A stretch of 64,000 bases of DNA, taken from NCBI GenBank assembly GCA_963921425.1, contig OY992835.1, positions 16,802,001 through 16,866,000 on the forward strand, written 5' to 3'. Shown piece by piece: positions 37,730 to 55,000 of the stretch. Each line of letters begins with the position of its first letter. Position 1 is the stretch's first letter. This DNA comes from Dryas octopetala. Taxonomy: Eukaryota > Streptophyta > Magnoliopsida > Rosales > Rosaceae. A program made the position numbers and the translations under genes. The notes beneath the pieces are model-generated. The model was not told where the DNA came from, searched no databases, and was given only the letters and a program-made list of their open reading frames with translations.

Positions 37730-38370
37730 TGTTCGTATGATTAAACATCTGGGCATAACGACAAGTCACACAAGGCTTAACATCATGTCGTTTGGGCCTA
37801 GACCCAAAAGCTAAGCCCCCGCTAGGCTCCGGCCTCCTAGGCCTTGACCCACTAGGCTCCGGCCTCATGGGCTCCGGCCCCTTGGGCCCCGGCCTCTTAG
37901 GCTCCGGCCTTCTAAGCTCCAGCCTCCTAGGCCCCGACCCGTGTCAACTCACTCGGATCCTCAAGACCGGTGACACGTGGCGCTCCTACAGTGCAAGTCA
38001 TCACAAGGGACACGTGTCATCACCGGATTGGTTGACGCTCTTCCAAAGGTATTATAAAAGAGGTACCTTCTTGTCACAAAAGGGGAACTGAAATCATTAT
38101 TATACTATTCACTCACTCTGCTCTCAGATCTCTCTGAACACTGACTTGAGCGTCGGAGGAGCTTTGGCCGGCACCACACCGGTGTCCTTCCCGCTCACTT
38201 TTGTGTACTTGCGCAGGGTGCTTTGGATATCATTCTCTCTCATTACTCACCAGTCGGACCCAGCTACCCGTTCCTGCCCCACTTCGACGTGTCATCCGCT
38301 CAGTGGTGGGTCAACGGGCCTACGTGGTTCGACTCGACGTTGACTGCTCTACCATTTTTGAGCATCAACA
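37730..38370 (+). repeat. 3' LTR
   Basis: 641 bp, matching the 5' LTR except at three positions. Ends agcatcaaca, then the target duplication cttat. Confidence 0.95.
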
Positions 38371-38522
38371 CTTATATTGAGATAATTTCATTACACTTAT
38401 AACTTATATTGAGATGCACAACAACAAATATGTACCTAATGTGATGAGATCATAGAAAAAGTAGGGTATGCGTACTGTGTGGGTATAAATTTGAATTGTG
38501 TGTTATGTTATACGAATGTTCA

Positions 38523-39207
38523 TAGTCAAAAGCATTACCTTCCTAATCAACCTTCTTGTAAGAAAAACTCTAGCCGCCACCCCAAAAGAAAAAACTCTCT
38601 TCTCTCCTCAACCTCTTCATGGGGGAGGAGCGGTCCTTGTGTTCTCACAGACTGCTCCTCTCCTCGCCCCTCTCTCCTTTGTTCTTATTTTCTTTTTTAT
38701 GTGTTTTTATTTTTGTTTTTTGGGATACTCTCATCTTAATAAGTGAGAGTGTTTCCATCTCTCATTGTGAGAGTTTCTCCACCTCTATTCGTGAGAGTTT
38801 TTCAGATTTTGTTTATTTTGGTTTGTTTTGTGTTTTGATGTTTTTAGGTTTTCTCTGGCGCTCATCACAAGGTGTTAAGAAGTCACTATTTTCGCCGGTA
38901 CTGGTCATATTTCCACCGGTTACTATTGCCACATCCGCCACTTTGCGCTATTGTCAGCCTCGACTTACAGATGTTGGTAAGATCGTGAACCCAAACGCGA
39001 CTAGTTTGCTAATTCCTACGGTGCATCTCTAGCTCCGTTTAATGACTATAGTATCTACTCGATGCCGATGTTATGAGATCTTCGAATTTCTGTGGGCTTT
39101 TCTGCTTCACTTTTGTGGGTTTTTGTTTTATTGTAAGCATTTGAGCTCATATTTTGTATTTTCTTTGCCTTTTTGACTGTTTTAATACAATGATATGTTT
39201 TATTCAA
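38523..39207 (+). mobile_element. Retroposon (LINE-derived, non-autonomous) with A-tail and 14-bp target duplication
   Basis: The 14-bp duplication tatacgaatgttca stands at 38509-38522 and 40328-40341. The 3' end reads tgttttaatacaatgatatg, then tttattc and an A-tail (39206-39214). The tail was later split by the MULE-like element, which moved the right-hand duplication to 40328. The ~690-bp body has pyrimidine-rich 5' sequence and repeated gtgagagt words but no intact reverse transcriptase. Open frames inside (about 38479-39032) are not convincing. It probably unites LINE 5' and 3' ends without the coding middle. Confidence 0.75.
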
Positions 39208-39216
39208 AAAAAAATA

Positions 39217-40320
39217 GGCTTAATTATCGATTTACCACCCAAAATTGTAACTCATTCCCACTTTACCACCTGAAAGTTTTTTTGTCCCAGATTATCACCT
39301 GTAACTTACATCCGTGTCCCATTTTACCTTGTTCCGTCAACAATTCCGTTAATGCTGACGTGGCGCGCTGGATGTGCGCCACGTGTCACATCTTTTTTAT
39401 ATTTTTTGATTTTTTTGATTTTTCTATTTTTATAAACTTTGAAAATTAATTAAAAATAGCTCCGAACTTAGAAAATATACAGAAAATTCCTACCGACTTG
39501 TCTTAACTAGTACTAATTTACTATGGGGTCAAAATGCCAATTTTCCCTCTAAAAATTTCCAAAAAATTTGGAAAGTCCAAATTTATTTCTAAAAAATTAA
39601 AATACTCTAGACTCTTTGAAAATTCATAGAATAATCTCCCGAACTCCAAAAAATATGAGGTCTACACCGTTAGTCTTCTAAAAACTAACATTACCTTTCT
39701 CGTGAACACTTGCTACCCAAAAGACCTCTCGGTCTTAGAGAAAAATAAAATTCCCTATAAAATAAATTCTAGAAAAATTCTAAAATTTCTGTAAAGTCTC
39801 GAAATAATTCTCTAAAACAAGCTTTTGGTAATTTTTCAAAATATTTTTGAGAATTTGTCCAAGAGTTTACGAAAATTCTAGAATTTTTTCTAGAATTTAT
39901 TTAATAGAGGAAAATTTATTTTAATTTTTTAGAAATAAATTTGAACTTTCTAATTTTTTTGAAAATTTTTAGAGGGCAAATTGGTAATTTAACTTTATAG
40001 AAAATTAGTGCTAGTCAAGACGAGTTCGTAGGAATTTTTCGTGTATTTTTCTGAGTTCGGAGCTATTTTTAATGAATTTTCAAAGTTTATAAAAAAAAAT
40101 AAAAAAATGAGAAAAAAAAAAAATATGTAACACGTGGCGCACATCTAGCGCGCCACGTCAGCATTAACGGCCAGATCGTCAGCATTAACGGAATTGTTGA
40201 CGGAATAAGGTAAAATGAGACATGGATGTAAGTTACAGGTGGTAATCTGGGACAAAAAAACTTTCAGGTGGTAAAGTGGGAATGAGTTACAGTTTTGGGT
40301 GGTAAATCCATAATTAAGCC
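39217..40320. mobile_element. MULE-like foldback element, 9-bp target duplication
   Basis: Ends ggcttaattat...ataattaagcc with TIRs of about 190 bp: accacccaaaattgtaactc against gagttacagttttgggtggt, and acgtggcgcgc against gcgcgccacgt. The interior also folds back (agctccgaactta against gagttcggagct), so almost the whole 1104 bp is palindromic. The duplication aaaaaaata is at 39208-39216 and 40321-40329. No transposase; 9 bp is the Mutator-type duplication length. Confidence 0.85.
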
Positions 40321-40341
40321 AAAAAAATATACGAATGTTCA

Positions 40342-41612
40342 CTTAATTAAGTCAACACTAAAATAAGGGGCGAATCTATAACAACGGTTGAATAGGCTTT
40401 AGCCAATGCAATTTTTTATTTTACAGTTTTTTCTAGGTAATGTTTACTCAAGTCCACCCCAGTTGAACCTATTCATGCTTATCCTAACTCACTTATGTCC
40501 ACTCCATATTAAAATCATAAATTCGCCTCGGATTAATACTTCACAATTATTAATCGAGTGGAGATTTAATGAGGTATTACTTATTAGTAATAGATTATTG
40601 ATTAAGGATGATGAGTTGAGTAAAATTATAGAAGGAAGTTGTCTTGATTAATTAATAACTGTAGAAGCAAAGTGTTGTAACAAAGTTATAGGCTCATCAT
40701 AGGATGGGTATATCTGCGTCATGGAAAATTTGTTGGGAAAAAAAATGAAAAATCCATGATGAACATGATGTCCACACGTGTGCCATACCCAGCTGAGAGA
40801 GAGAGTCAGTCCAAATCAGATAAGCTGGAGATATCTGTACGTGTTTGGTTAAACTTCATCCAGGAGCGTTTCGTGCACTCTGTAATCGCCAAGCAAATTA
40901 AGCATTCACTCAATTCCACATTTCCACTTATATAGTTATATGTTCATAAAAAAGTTCTACTTATATTATTTGAATAATATAATAGTCACACATTAATTTC
41001 TTTTAAAAATGATATATCAAATTTGAATTTTCTTAAAATTTAGTAATGGATTAAAAATTTAAAATTGGTATGTCTTCATTGTAAAATTATTGTATGTGGC
41101 CGTAATATTAAATAACATATTAATGTAGTGTTCTCAATCTACTTAAATTATAATACGTGTACAATTTTAAAGATATTATTTAAAGTTTCAAAGTTTTAGA
41201 TATTAATAATAATATACGTATTAATTTAAGTGAATTAATAACATCACGTCAATAATAATATTATATGTATAGAAGTGTGTGGTCATAACCTAACGCCTTT
41301 GGTTCTAATGTTGCTGTCCAATTGTCATTTCACCTTAGCTTCCTCCCTTACATCCACACCCATGTCCAGTTGTCCAATCCCACTTCTCTCTCTCTAACTC
41401 TCTCTCTCTCTAACTCTCTCTCTCTAACAGTCTAATTAACCCAAACATGCACATGCCTTTAAGAAATCTCTCTTTCTATAAGACTATAAGTCTATAACCC
41501 ATACATACTTAGCTCTCTCTCTAAAGTCTAAACTCACTCTCTCTCATAGTATTATTCCTCTCTTTCTAAAGTTCTAAAAGCAAATTGAACAAAAACTTTG
41601 CACCTCTCCTTT

Positions 41613-41616
<4 letters not shown>
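40342..41616. other. Intergenic region and NHL promoter side, no gene
   Basis: AT-rich, then increasingly CT-rich towards 41380-41600 (ctctctctaact repeats), typical of a plant 5' leader. No coding frame with a recognisable product. Confidence 0.5.

Positions 41617-41666
<50 letters not shown>
41617..41666 (+). repeat. CT microsatellite in the NHL 5' leader
   Basis: An uninterrupted (tc)n run of about 25 units ends four bases before the start codon at 41670. It creates an upstream in-frame Leu-Ser extension (an ATG at 41598) that I regard as leader, not protein. GAGA/CT repeats just upstream of plant genes may serve as BPC-factor sites. Confidence 0.9.
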
Positions 41667-41669
<3 letters not shown>

Positions 41670-41671
<2 letters not shown>

Positions 41672-42446
41672 GACAGACAGAGTGTACCCCTCCGCCAAAA
41701 GCAACGGCACGACCCCAATGGCCGCCGCCCCCAACCCCTCGTTCCCGGCCAGCAAAGCCCAACTCTACAGCACCTCCCGCCCCGCCTACCGCCCCCAACC
41801 CCACTCCCGCCACCGCAGCCGCTCCCGCTGTTGCTCCTGCTGCCTCTGGATCATCTACATCCTCCTCCTCCAACTCTTCATCTGCGCCATCGCCGCCGCC
41901 GCCTTCTACCTCATCTACCGCCCCCACCGCCCCACCTTCTCCGTCTCCTCCCTCAAAGTCTCCACCCTCAACCTCTCCACCTCCACCTCCCACCTCACCT
42001 CCCGCTTCGACCTCAACATCACCGCCCGCAACCCCAACAAGAAACTCGTCTTCCTCTACAACCCCATCACCATCTCCATCACCTCCTCCAACAACGACGT
42101 CGTTTTAGGCGACGGCCTCATCCCCCGTTTCGTGCACGGCAAGAAAAACACCACCCTCTTGAAAACCCAGATCGCCACTACCAACAGAGAGCTCGACAGC
42201 GCAGCCGCGAGCGCGTTGAGGACCGAGATTAAGAGCAAGAGTGGGCTGCCATTGAAGGTGAGGTTGGACACCAAAGTGAGAGTGAAGGTGTTTGGGTTGA
42301 AGACTCCAAGAGTTGGGATTCGAGTTCGTTGCCAAGGGATTAAGGTCACTGCTCTTCCCACTGCAAAAGCTCCGGCCACAGCTTCCACTTCGAATGCCAA
42401 GTGCAAGGTGGATGTCAGACTCAAGATCTGGAAATGGACTGTATGA
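41670..42446 (+). CDS. NDR1/HIN1-like (LEA_2) membrane protein
   Basis: Single-exon protein of 258 aa of the NHL / LEA hydroxyproline-rich glycoprotein family. The start MTDRVYPSAK is favoured over the upstream in-frame ATG at 41598 because the extension is only microsatellite (Leu-Ser) and relatives begin MTDRVYP/MADRVYP. A basic, His/Arg-rich N-terminal segment ends in a Cys cluster (RCCSCCLW), then one TM helix (about 57-82), FYLIYRPHRPTFSV, and a LEA_2 domain with the ARNPNKK motif. Topology: short cytosolic N terminus, domain outside. Family members act at the plasma membrane in defence and stress, but no biochemical activity is established. The closest Arabidopsis relative from memory is At1g17620. 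Base composition is odd: codons in the first ~500 bp nearly all end in C, while the last ~230 bp use ordinary codons. Confidence 0.93.
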
Positions 42447-43048
42447 TGAGGATGACACCCCAATTTAATTGGAAATGAAATTAAAAAAACAAAAAGGAAA
42501 AAGGTGTGTATTAATATTTTTTGTTTGAATTTACTTTTTGGGTTTTTTTTATTTTAGATTTTGTAATATTCATATATATATATATATATTTTGTGATTAT
42601 GATCGTGTTTTGTGAATGGAAGAATGGTGGTTGATATTGTAGTGGGAGAGCAAGCTGTTCATTTGTCGATGTATAAATTTTTTTTTGAAAAGAATTTGGT
42701 TTTTGTTTTGTTTATTAGGTATATTAATTGTAGTTTTCCATAGTCATCTTATGTAGCTGTACATGTGCATGCATGCATACATGTACTCTTAGTGTGCAAA
42801 AGTCAATTCTTATAATTGGAAAAATAATTAAGTTAATTTTAAACTAAAATAGTTTAAAACTTAATTATTTTTTCCCCATTTTGGCCATAAGCTCATGTCA
42901 AGTGACATTGAGATGGATTGGGTAAGTACTAGAATTAATTAGGTAAGGGAACAAAATTTTCAACTTCTTGATCATTGGACTATGATATATAATTTTAACC
43001 TACTCTAAGGTCCAAAAGAGTTTTGCTGACTTTCGTTTCAACAATTCA

Positions 43049-43073
43049 GTTTGTGTGTGTGTGTGTGTGTGTG
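43049..43073. repeat. GT microsatellite
   Basis: About twelve gt units, uninterrupted, in non-coding DNA. A likely polymorphic marker. Confidence 0.85.
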
Positions 43074-45000
43074 GAGGTATATACTTTCAATTTGTGAATA
43101 GCTAATTTAATTTGCATTATACTATCAACTAGCTATTCGTTTATTTGTATCTTTGTCCATATATAGTAGAAGAGTTCTCAAGTTGAAATTCCTCCTTTCC
43201 CGATCCGGCTAAAAAAAAAATTGCATTACATATCAATTTGCCATGGAAAATTGATGGAGGTAAGTAATAATGTCTAATCATGTGATGTAATAATTTATGT
43301 GTTAATTAATAATTGGGTACAATAATTGATGTAATAAGCATCAATTATTACATATTAATTAAGATGACATGAAAAAGTCTTTGTCTAGTCTTAAGTAGTT
43401 GGAGACTTGGAGTAGGTGAAAAAATAAGTTAGGACTAAATATATGGTAAGAGTTTGGTCCGTTGTGGTGTAAAAAAACAAACTATTATGATACGAAAATA
43501 TAGTCTCCAAATATGGTAGTAATTAATGACCAAAAACAGAAATGTGGTATGAAATTAATGAGCATCGAGCAATACTATCAATGCTTCTAAACCTTTTTTT
43601 CTTTCTTTGTATGTAGAAATGAATGAATGCTTCTTCTTTATGTGTATGTACAAATTGGGTTGTGTCGGTGGGGGTTTGTGGTGTGGGATATATATATAAT
43701 ATATATGTAGGCTTGATCAATAATTGTGTGGTTGTGTGTTGGAGTTTGAATTGGTTTCCCTTTGTACCAAAAAAAAAAAAGAAGTTTGATCGAATTGATT
43801 TGAAGTAGTAGGCAGGGCCCCAAAGTAGTATTTTCTAGTGCAAGCAACAACTGTGTGTTGGCGTGCATGGATGTTCTTGAAAACATGGAAAGCACTTCCT
43901 ACGCTTGCTGCCAATCACAGAATAACACGTGCAACAACAATTAAACATATCACCATCGATTCATCGAGTGCCACCAAAGTGTTTGGAAACAAAACGTCAT
44001 AAAGTTGGACTCAAGGTCTAGCTTTGTCACTATATGCATAAATTCATCAAATGCTCAATTTATATTATTAATTAGCTAGATAAAAGTTTGACAACATAAT
44101 ATATTAAATATTTATGAATAAACTTTTTTTTTTTTTTTGGAATTTCATTGCCCATCATGAAAATCCCGTATTTCCATCAAGTAAATTCCATCATTCTTGC
44201 ACAATATGATTGTAGTTGAACGAATATTCATAACACTGAGAACAATAGAATTGGTGTTTGGTGACGGATATATGCTAATAACTAAGTAATAATAATTGTT
44301 ATCTTTCTTGATGGTGATGTTGTATTGATCAAGTCAAGAAGCATTATTATTGCAACTCATGAAGTGCTAGCTTTATCTTATCAAAGACTAAAGGATTGGC
44401 ACACATAATGCTGCACTCAACCAAGCGTTGTTGGGCACTGACCATTGTGATGGGCAATGAGCTAAAAATGGTGGTAGTGATGAAGTAAATGGGAGAATTT
44501 GATAATATAACATGTGATATGATGTATTATTACCTTTCACTCAACATATGCCATGTGTCACAAACATCAATTATGGCTAATTTTTTAATTATAAAAATTA
44601 CATTCACACATATCATGACATAATTCTATACCTTATTGTGTCTGTCTCTCTCGTCACATAATAACCACATATAATATATAGGATTGATTGTTTATGGAAT
44701 ATTTTGTCAAATTACAATACTAAAGCATAAGGCCCTCTGAAAAAGAAGCCCATTGCTCATTAAATTTTAGGGAGACTTCCATTTAGGTTTTTTAGTTTTA
44801 TAATATATATTGATTAAAAAAAAGTCTTATGGCTTTTAAAATTATAACTAAAGTCCAATAATATTATAACCATTCTATGTTACATAATATTGGTACATTA
44901 GTTTTTAATTTTTTCACACATATCAGGCGTTGAGTGCTTGACGGCCATTTTCGAGTGTTCGACAATACATTTTTACTTATTCTTCAAGTCTTGGTTTGTC

Positions 45001-45075
45001 GGCTTTATATTAGGTTTTAACTCTGAGATTTTGGGTTCCGCACAAAATTTCAGAGTTAAAACCTAATATGCAGCC
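45001..45075. repeat. Short near-perfect hairpin (27-bp arms, 9-bp loop)
   Basis: Arm 45007-45033 (atattaggttttaactctga...) pairs with 45043-45069. The only mismatch would be a G:U pair in RNA. Weaker pairing (ggct/agcc) extends the stem on the outside. The word ttaggttttaactc also occurs near 52033, so this is probably the core of a small dispersed element. Confidence 0.6.
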
Positions 45076-45309
45076 TCCACAAATCTCATTCTATACCCTA
45101 TGAAGATATGAGGTGAATTCGTATCTTATATCCTCAAAAAAAAAAAATGACATATTTATTTGACAAGTCAATGGTCAAAAGGCTTTATTTAAAAAAAAAA
45201 AAAAAAAGCCATAAAATTTTTTTTCAAATAAAAAATATTAAAAGGACTAAACTCTAATTTTTCCTAAATTCTAAAGTCCCAACACCTAAAAGGCACATTA
45301 AATTCTTAA

Positions 45310-45387
45310 GGCCCATTTTCATAAATCTCATTGACCAGCCCAAATCAACATTTACTCATCCTAAAAGGCCAAAGCCTAAAACCCTAC
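45310..45387 (+). promoter_or_regulatory. Site II element and telo-box upstream of the chaperonin gene
   Basis: GGCCCA at 45310-45315 and AAACCCTAC at 45379-45387, 130-210 bp before the start codon. The pair is typical of plant promoters for organelle and ribosome housekeeping genes (TCP and telo-box binding factors). This is consistent with a growth-linked mitochondrial chaperonin. Confidence 0.55.
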
Positions 45388-45517
45388 AAAAGCCCCTCAC
45401 TTCCAAACCCAAAAGACTCGCTTCTCAGTCTCTCTCTGTTTTCTTTCATCAGTGCTCACTGCTCACTGCTCAATACTCTATACTCAGTGTCTCTGTAAGT
45501 AGGTGCAACTGTCGGCC

Positions 45518-51343
<5,826 letters not shown>

Positions 51344-52054
51344 CTTTAAAGTGACTGAATTGAAAAGCTAGTGTCAACGTGTAGGGGCGGAACATTGAAG
51401 AGACAGGCCCTGCAAACTTTTGAAGAAAAAAAAATTCAATATAAGTTATAGAAAAATACTAATTTGTTGAGTATTTGTGTCTATTTTATTTTTGTCTTGA
51501 ACATTACATAGATTCAATGCGAGTTTATTTCTCTTTTGTATTTACGTAATCAATGTTGCTTTTGTTTTTTGTGTTAAGAGTGGGTTTACTTGAATCCATT
51601 TCTTTTGTATCTTATTCTTGACCCAACTTCTTTATGTAATTTTTTTTTTTCCTACGTTTGCACCTGCAAAAAATTGAACCACTGGTGGTTTATTCCTTTA
51701 ATTTCTTTTATTTAAAAACACCTCTTCTAAACCCAATTTCTTAGTTTAAAATCCTCTGAACCTAAATACCAATGCCATACATTTAAAGATAAGGGTGATT
51801 GATAATGCACAGTTTAGTCCATTACTAAAAATATTATCCAAGCGTATTCTATTGCAAATATGCCTAATATTATCCTAAAATTAATGAGATTTAAATCATA
51901 ATATTATCATATTATATTATTCTAATATTATCATATACATTGAACCTAAAATCCTATACCCTAAACCTTGAATCTAAAATCATAACCCTAATACCCTAAG
52001 TCTCATTCTTACACATAGTTAGTCGATTTTATGTTAGGTTTTAACTCCGGAATT
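51344..52054. other. Chaperonin 3' UTR and flank
   Basis: AT-rich. The first ~250 bp are plausibly the 3' UTR. The rest contains repeated ttatcatatta words at about 51880-51950 and leads into the array. No gene. Confidence 0.5.
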
Positions 52055-55000
52055 TTGGGATCTTGGGATGCTCTAAAGATCGACTTGAGATGCCCTTAAA
52101 TATGACTTAAGGAACTTTAGGGTATGATTTTGTAAGCGTCAAAACTTGATTGAGATGTTACTAGGTACAATTTGAAATGCATTAAGGGTATAAAGAATTA
52201 AAATGTCTTGAGCTACGAATTGAAATTCTCAAAAACAAATTTAGGATGCCCTAAAGAAAGACTTGAGATGCCCTAAGACACGACTTAGGAAGCTTTAGGT
52301 AATCACTTTAGAAGCGTCAAAACATGACTTAGGATGTTACTTGATACAATTTAAATGCATCAAGTGTATAAATAATTAAAATGTCTCGACCTACGAACTG
52401 AAATTTTCAATGAACGACTTGGGATGCCCTAAGGAACGACTTGAGATGTCATAAGACACGACTTGAGATGTCATAAGACACGACTTGATAAACTCTAAGG
52501 TATGACTTTGAAAGCGTCAAAACTTGACTTGGGATGCCATTAGGTACAATAAAAAAAGCATCAATGGTATAAAAAATTAAAATGCCTCCTCGAGTTACGA
52601 ACTAAAATTCTCGATGAACGATTTAGGATGCCCTAAGGAACGACTTAAGGAACTCTAGGGTATGACTTTGGAAGCGTCAAAACATGACTTGGTATGTCAT
52701 TAGGTACAATATGAAATGCATCAATGATATAAACAATTAAAATGTCTAGAACTACAAACTGAAATTCTTAAGAAAATAATTGGGATGCCGTAAGGAACGA
52801 CTTGAGATGCCATAAGGCATGACTTGACAAAATCTAGAGTATAACTTGGGAAGCGTCAAAACATGACTTATAATGTCACTAGATACAATATGAATTGCAT
52901 CAAGAGTATAAACAATTAAAATACCTCGAGCTACAAATTGAAATTCTCATGGAACGATTTGGGAAGTCCTAAGGAACGACTTGAGATGCCTTTAGGCACG
53001 ACATGAGAAACTCTAGGGTATGACTTTGGAGGCGTCAAAATGACTTAGGATGTGACTAAGTACAATTTTGAATGCATCAAGGGCATAAACATTTAAAATG
53101 ACTCGAGCTATGAAATGAAATTTTCAAGGAACAACTCGAGATACCCTAAGGAACGACTTGAGATGTCAGACACGACTTAATAAACTCTAGGATATGACTT
53201 TGGAAGCGTTAAAATATGGCTTGAGATGTCATTAAGTACAATTTGAAATGCATCAAGGGTATAAACATTTAAAGAACATCGAGCTGTGAATTGAAATTCT
53301 CAAGGAACGACTTGGGAAGCCCTAAGGAACGACTTGAAATATCCTAAAGCACGACTTGATAAACTCTAGGGTTTGACATTGGAAGCGTAAAAACATGACT
53401 TGGGATGTGACTAGGTACAATTTGGAATGCATCAATGGCATAAACATTTAAAATGTCTCGAGCTACGAAATGAAATTTTCAAGAAATGACTTGGGATGCC
53501 TTAAGGAACGACTTGAGATGTCCTAAGGCACGACTTGATAAACTATAGAGTATGACTTTGGAAGCGTCAAAACAGGACTTGGGATGTCACTAGGTACAAT
53601 TTGAAATGTATTAAGGGTAAAAACATTTAAAATGTCTTGAGCTATAAATTGAAATTCTCAAGGAACCACTTGGAAACCCCTAAAGAACGACTTGAAATGT
53701 CCTAAGGAATGACATTAGAAATTCTAGGGTATAACTTCAGAAACGTCAAAACATGACTTAGGATGTCACTAGATGCAATTTGGAATGCAACAATGGCATA
53801 AACATTTAAAATGTCTCGAGCTACGAAATAAAATTTTCAAGGAACAACTCAGAATGCCCTAAGGAACGACTTGAGATGTCCTAAGGCACGACTTGAGAAA
53901 CTCTAGGGTATGACTTTGAAAACAGCAAACTATGGCTTGAGATGTCACTAGGTACAATTTGAAATGCATCAATAGGTATAAATATTTAAAAAACAACGAG
54001 CTACGAACTGAAATTCTCTTGGGTAAGACTTTGGAAGCAACTTGAAATGCATTTTAAAATGTCTCGAGCTACGAATTGAAATTCTCAAGCAATAACTTCG
54101 AATGTCCTAAGGAACGACTTGAGATGCCCTAAGGCACGACTTGACAAAGTCTAGAGTGTAACTTTGGAAGTGTCAAAACATGACTTGGAATGTCACTAGG
54201 TACAATATGAAATGCATCAAGTGTACAAACATTTAAAATGTCTCGATCTACGAACTGAAATTCTCGAGCTACGAACTGAAATTCTTAAGCAACGACTTCG
54301 AATGCCCTAAGGAATAACTTGAGATGTTATAAGCCACGACTTGAGAAACTGTTGGGTAAGACTTTGGAAGCGTCAAAACAAGACTTGAGATGTCACTAAA
54401 TATAATTTGAAATGCATGAGAGGTATAAACATTTAAAATGCCTTGATCTATGAATTGAAATTTTTAAGGAACGAATTGGAATCCTCTAAAGAACGACTTG
54501 AGATGCCCTAAGACATGACGAGAGAAATTCTAGAGTATGACTTCAGGAGCGTCAAAACATGACTTGGAATGTCACTAGGTATAATTTTGAATGCATCAAG
54601 GGTATAAACAATTAAAATGCCTCGAGCTATGAACTAAAATTCTCAACGAATGATTTGGGATGCCCTAAAGAAAGACTTGAGATACCTTATAGAACGACTT
54701 GAGAAACTGTAGGGGTATGATTTTGGAAGCGTTAAGACATGACTTAGAATGTCATTATATACAATTTGAAATGCATCAAGGGTATAAACATTTAAAAAGC
54801 ATCGAGCTACGAACTGAAATTCTCAAAAAAGTACTTAGAATTGGGCTTGGGCATCGGGCGGGTGGGTCGGCTTGGAGTCCAACCCATCTTCGACTAAACG
54901 GGTTGGTGAGAGTCGGCTCGGGTCTTTGTCGGGGACGGGTCGGAAGCAGTCGGAAACGGCTTGGCCGAGAAAGAGAATGAGGAGACTTAGGAGAAGAGAG

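Larger units (their letters stand above)
35480..38370 (+). mobile_element. Intact non-coding LTR retrotransposon (2891 bp) with CTTAT target duplication
   Basis: Two 641-bp LTRs (35480-36120 and 37730-38370), each TG...CA, differ at only three positions. The 5-bp duplication cttat stands at 35475-35479 and 38371-38375. A primer-binding-type site (tttggcgccgtctgtggga) starts two bases inside the 5' LTR, and a purine tract aacttgggggac precedes the 3' LTR. The 1.6-kb interior has no gag or pol. It consists of an octamer array, a GC-rich stretch and poly-A tracts. It is therefore non-autonomous and must have been mobilised by proteins from another element. Size is between TRIM and LARD classes. 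The low LTR divergence means a recent insertion. Confidence 0.95.
42447..45300. other. Intergenic region between NHL and chaperonin genes
   Basis: NHL 3' UTR, then AT-rich DNA without a gene. Contains an (at)n run near 42567-42588, a (gt)n run at 43049-43073, an atatata stretch near 43688 and the hairpin at 45001-45075. Frames at 43520-43914 overlap on both strands and have no recognised product. Confidence 0.55.

Noticed and set aside
41598-41669. Upstream in-frame ATG of the NHL gene
   Set aside because: The extension is only the CT microsatellite translated as Leu-Ser; family members begin at the ATG at 41670.
41574-41993. Gly/Glu-rich antisense protein opposite the NHL gene
   Set aside because: Produced by the C-rich codon bias of the sense strand. 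No domain or independent start context.
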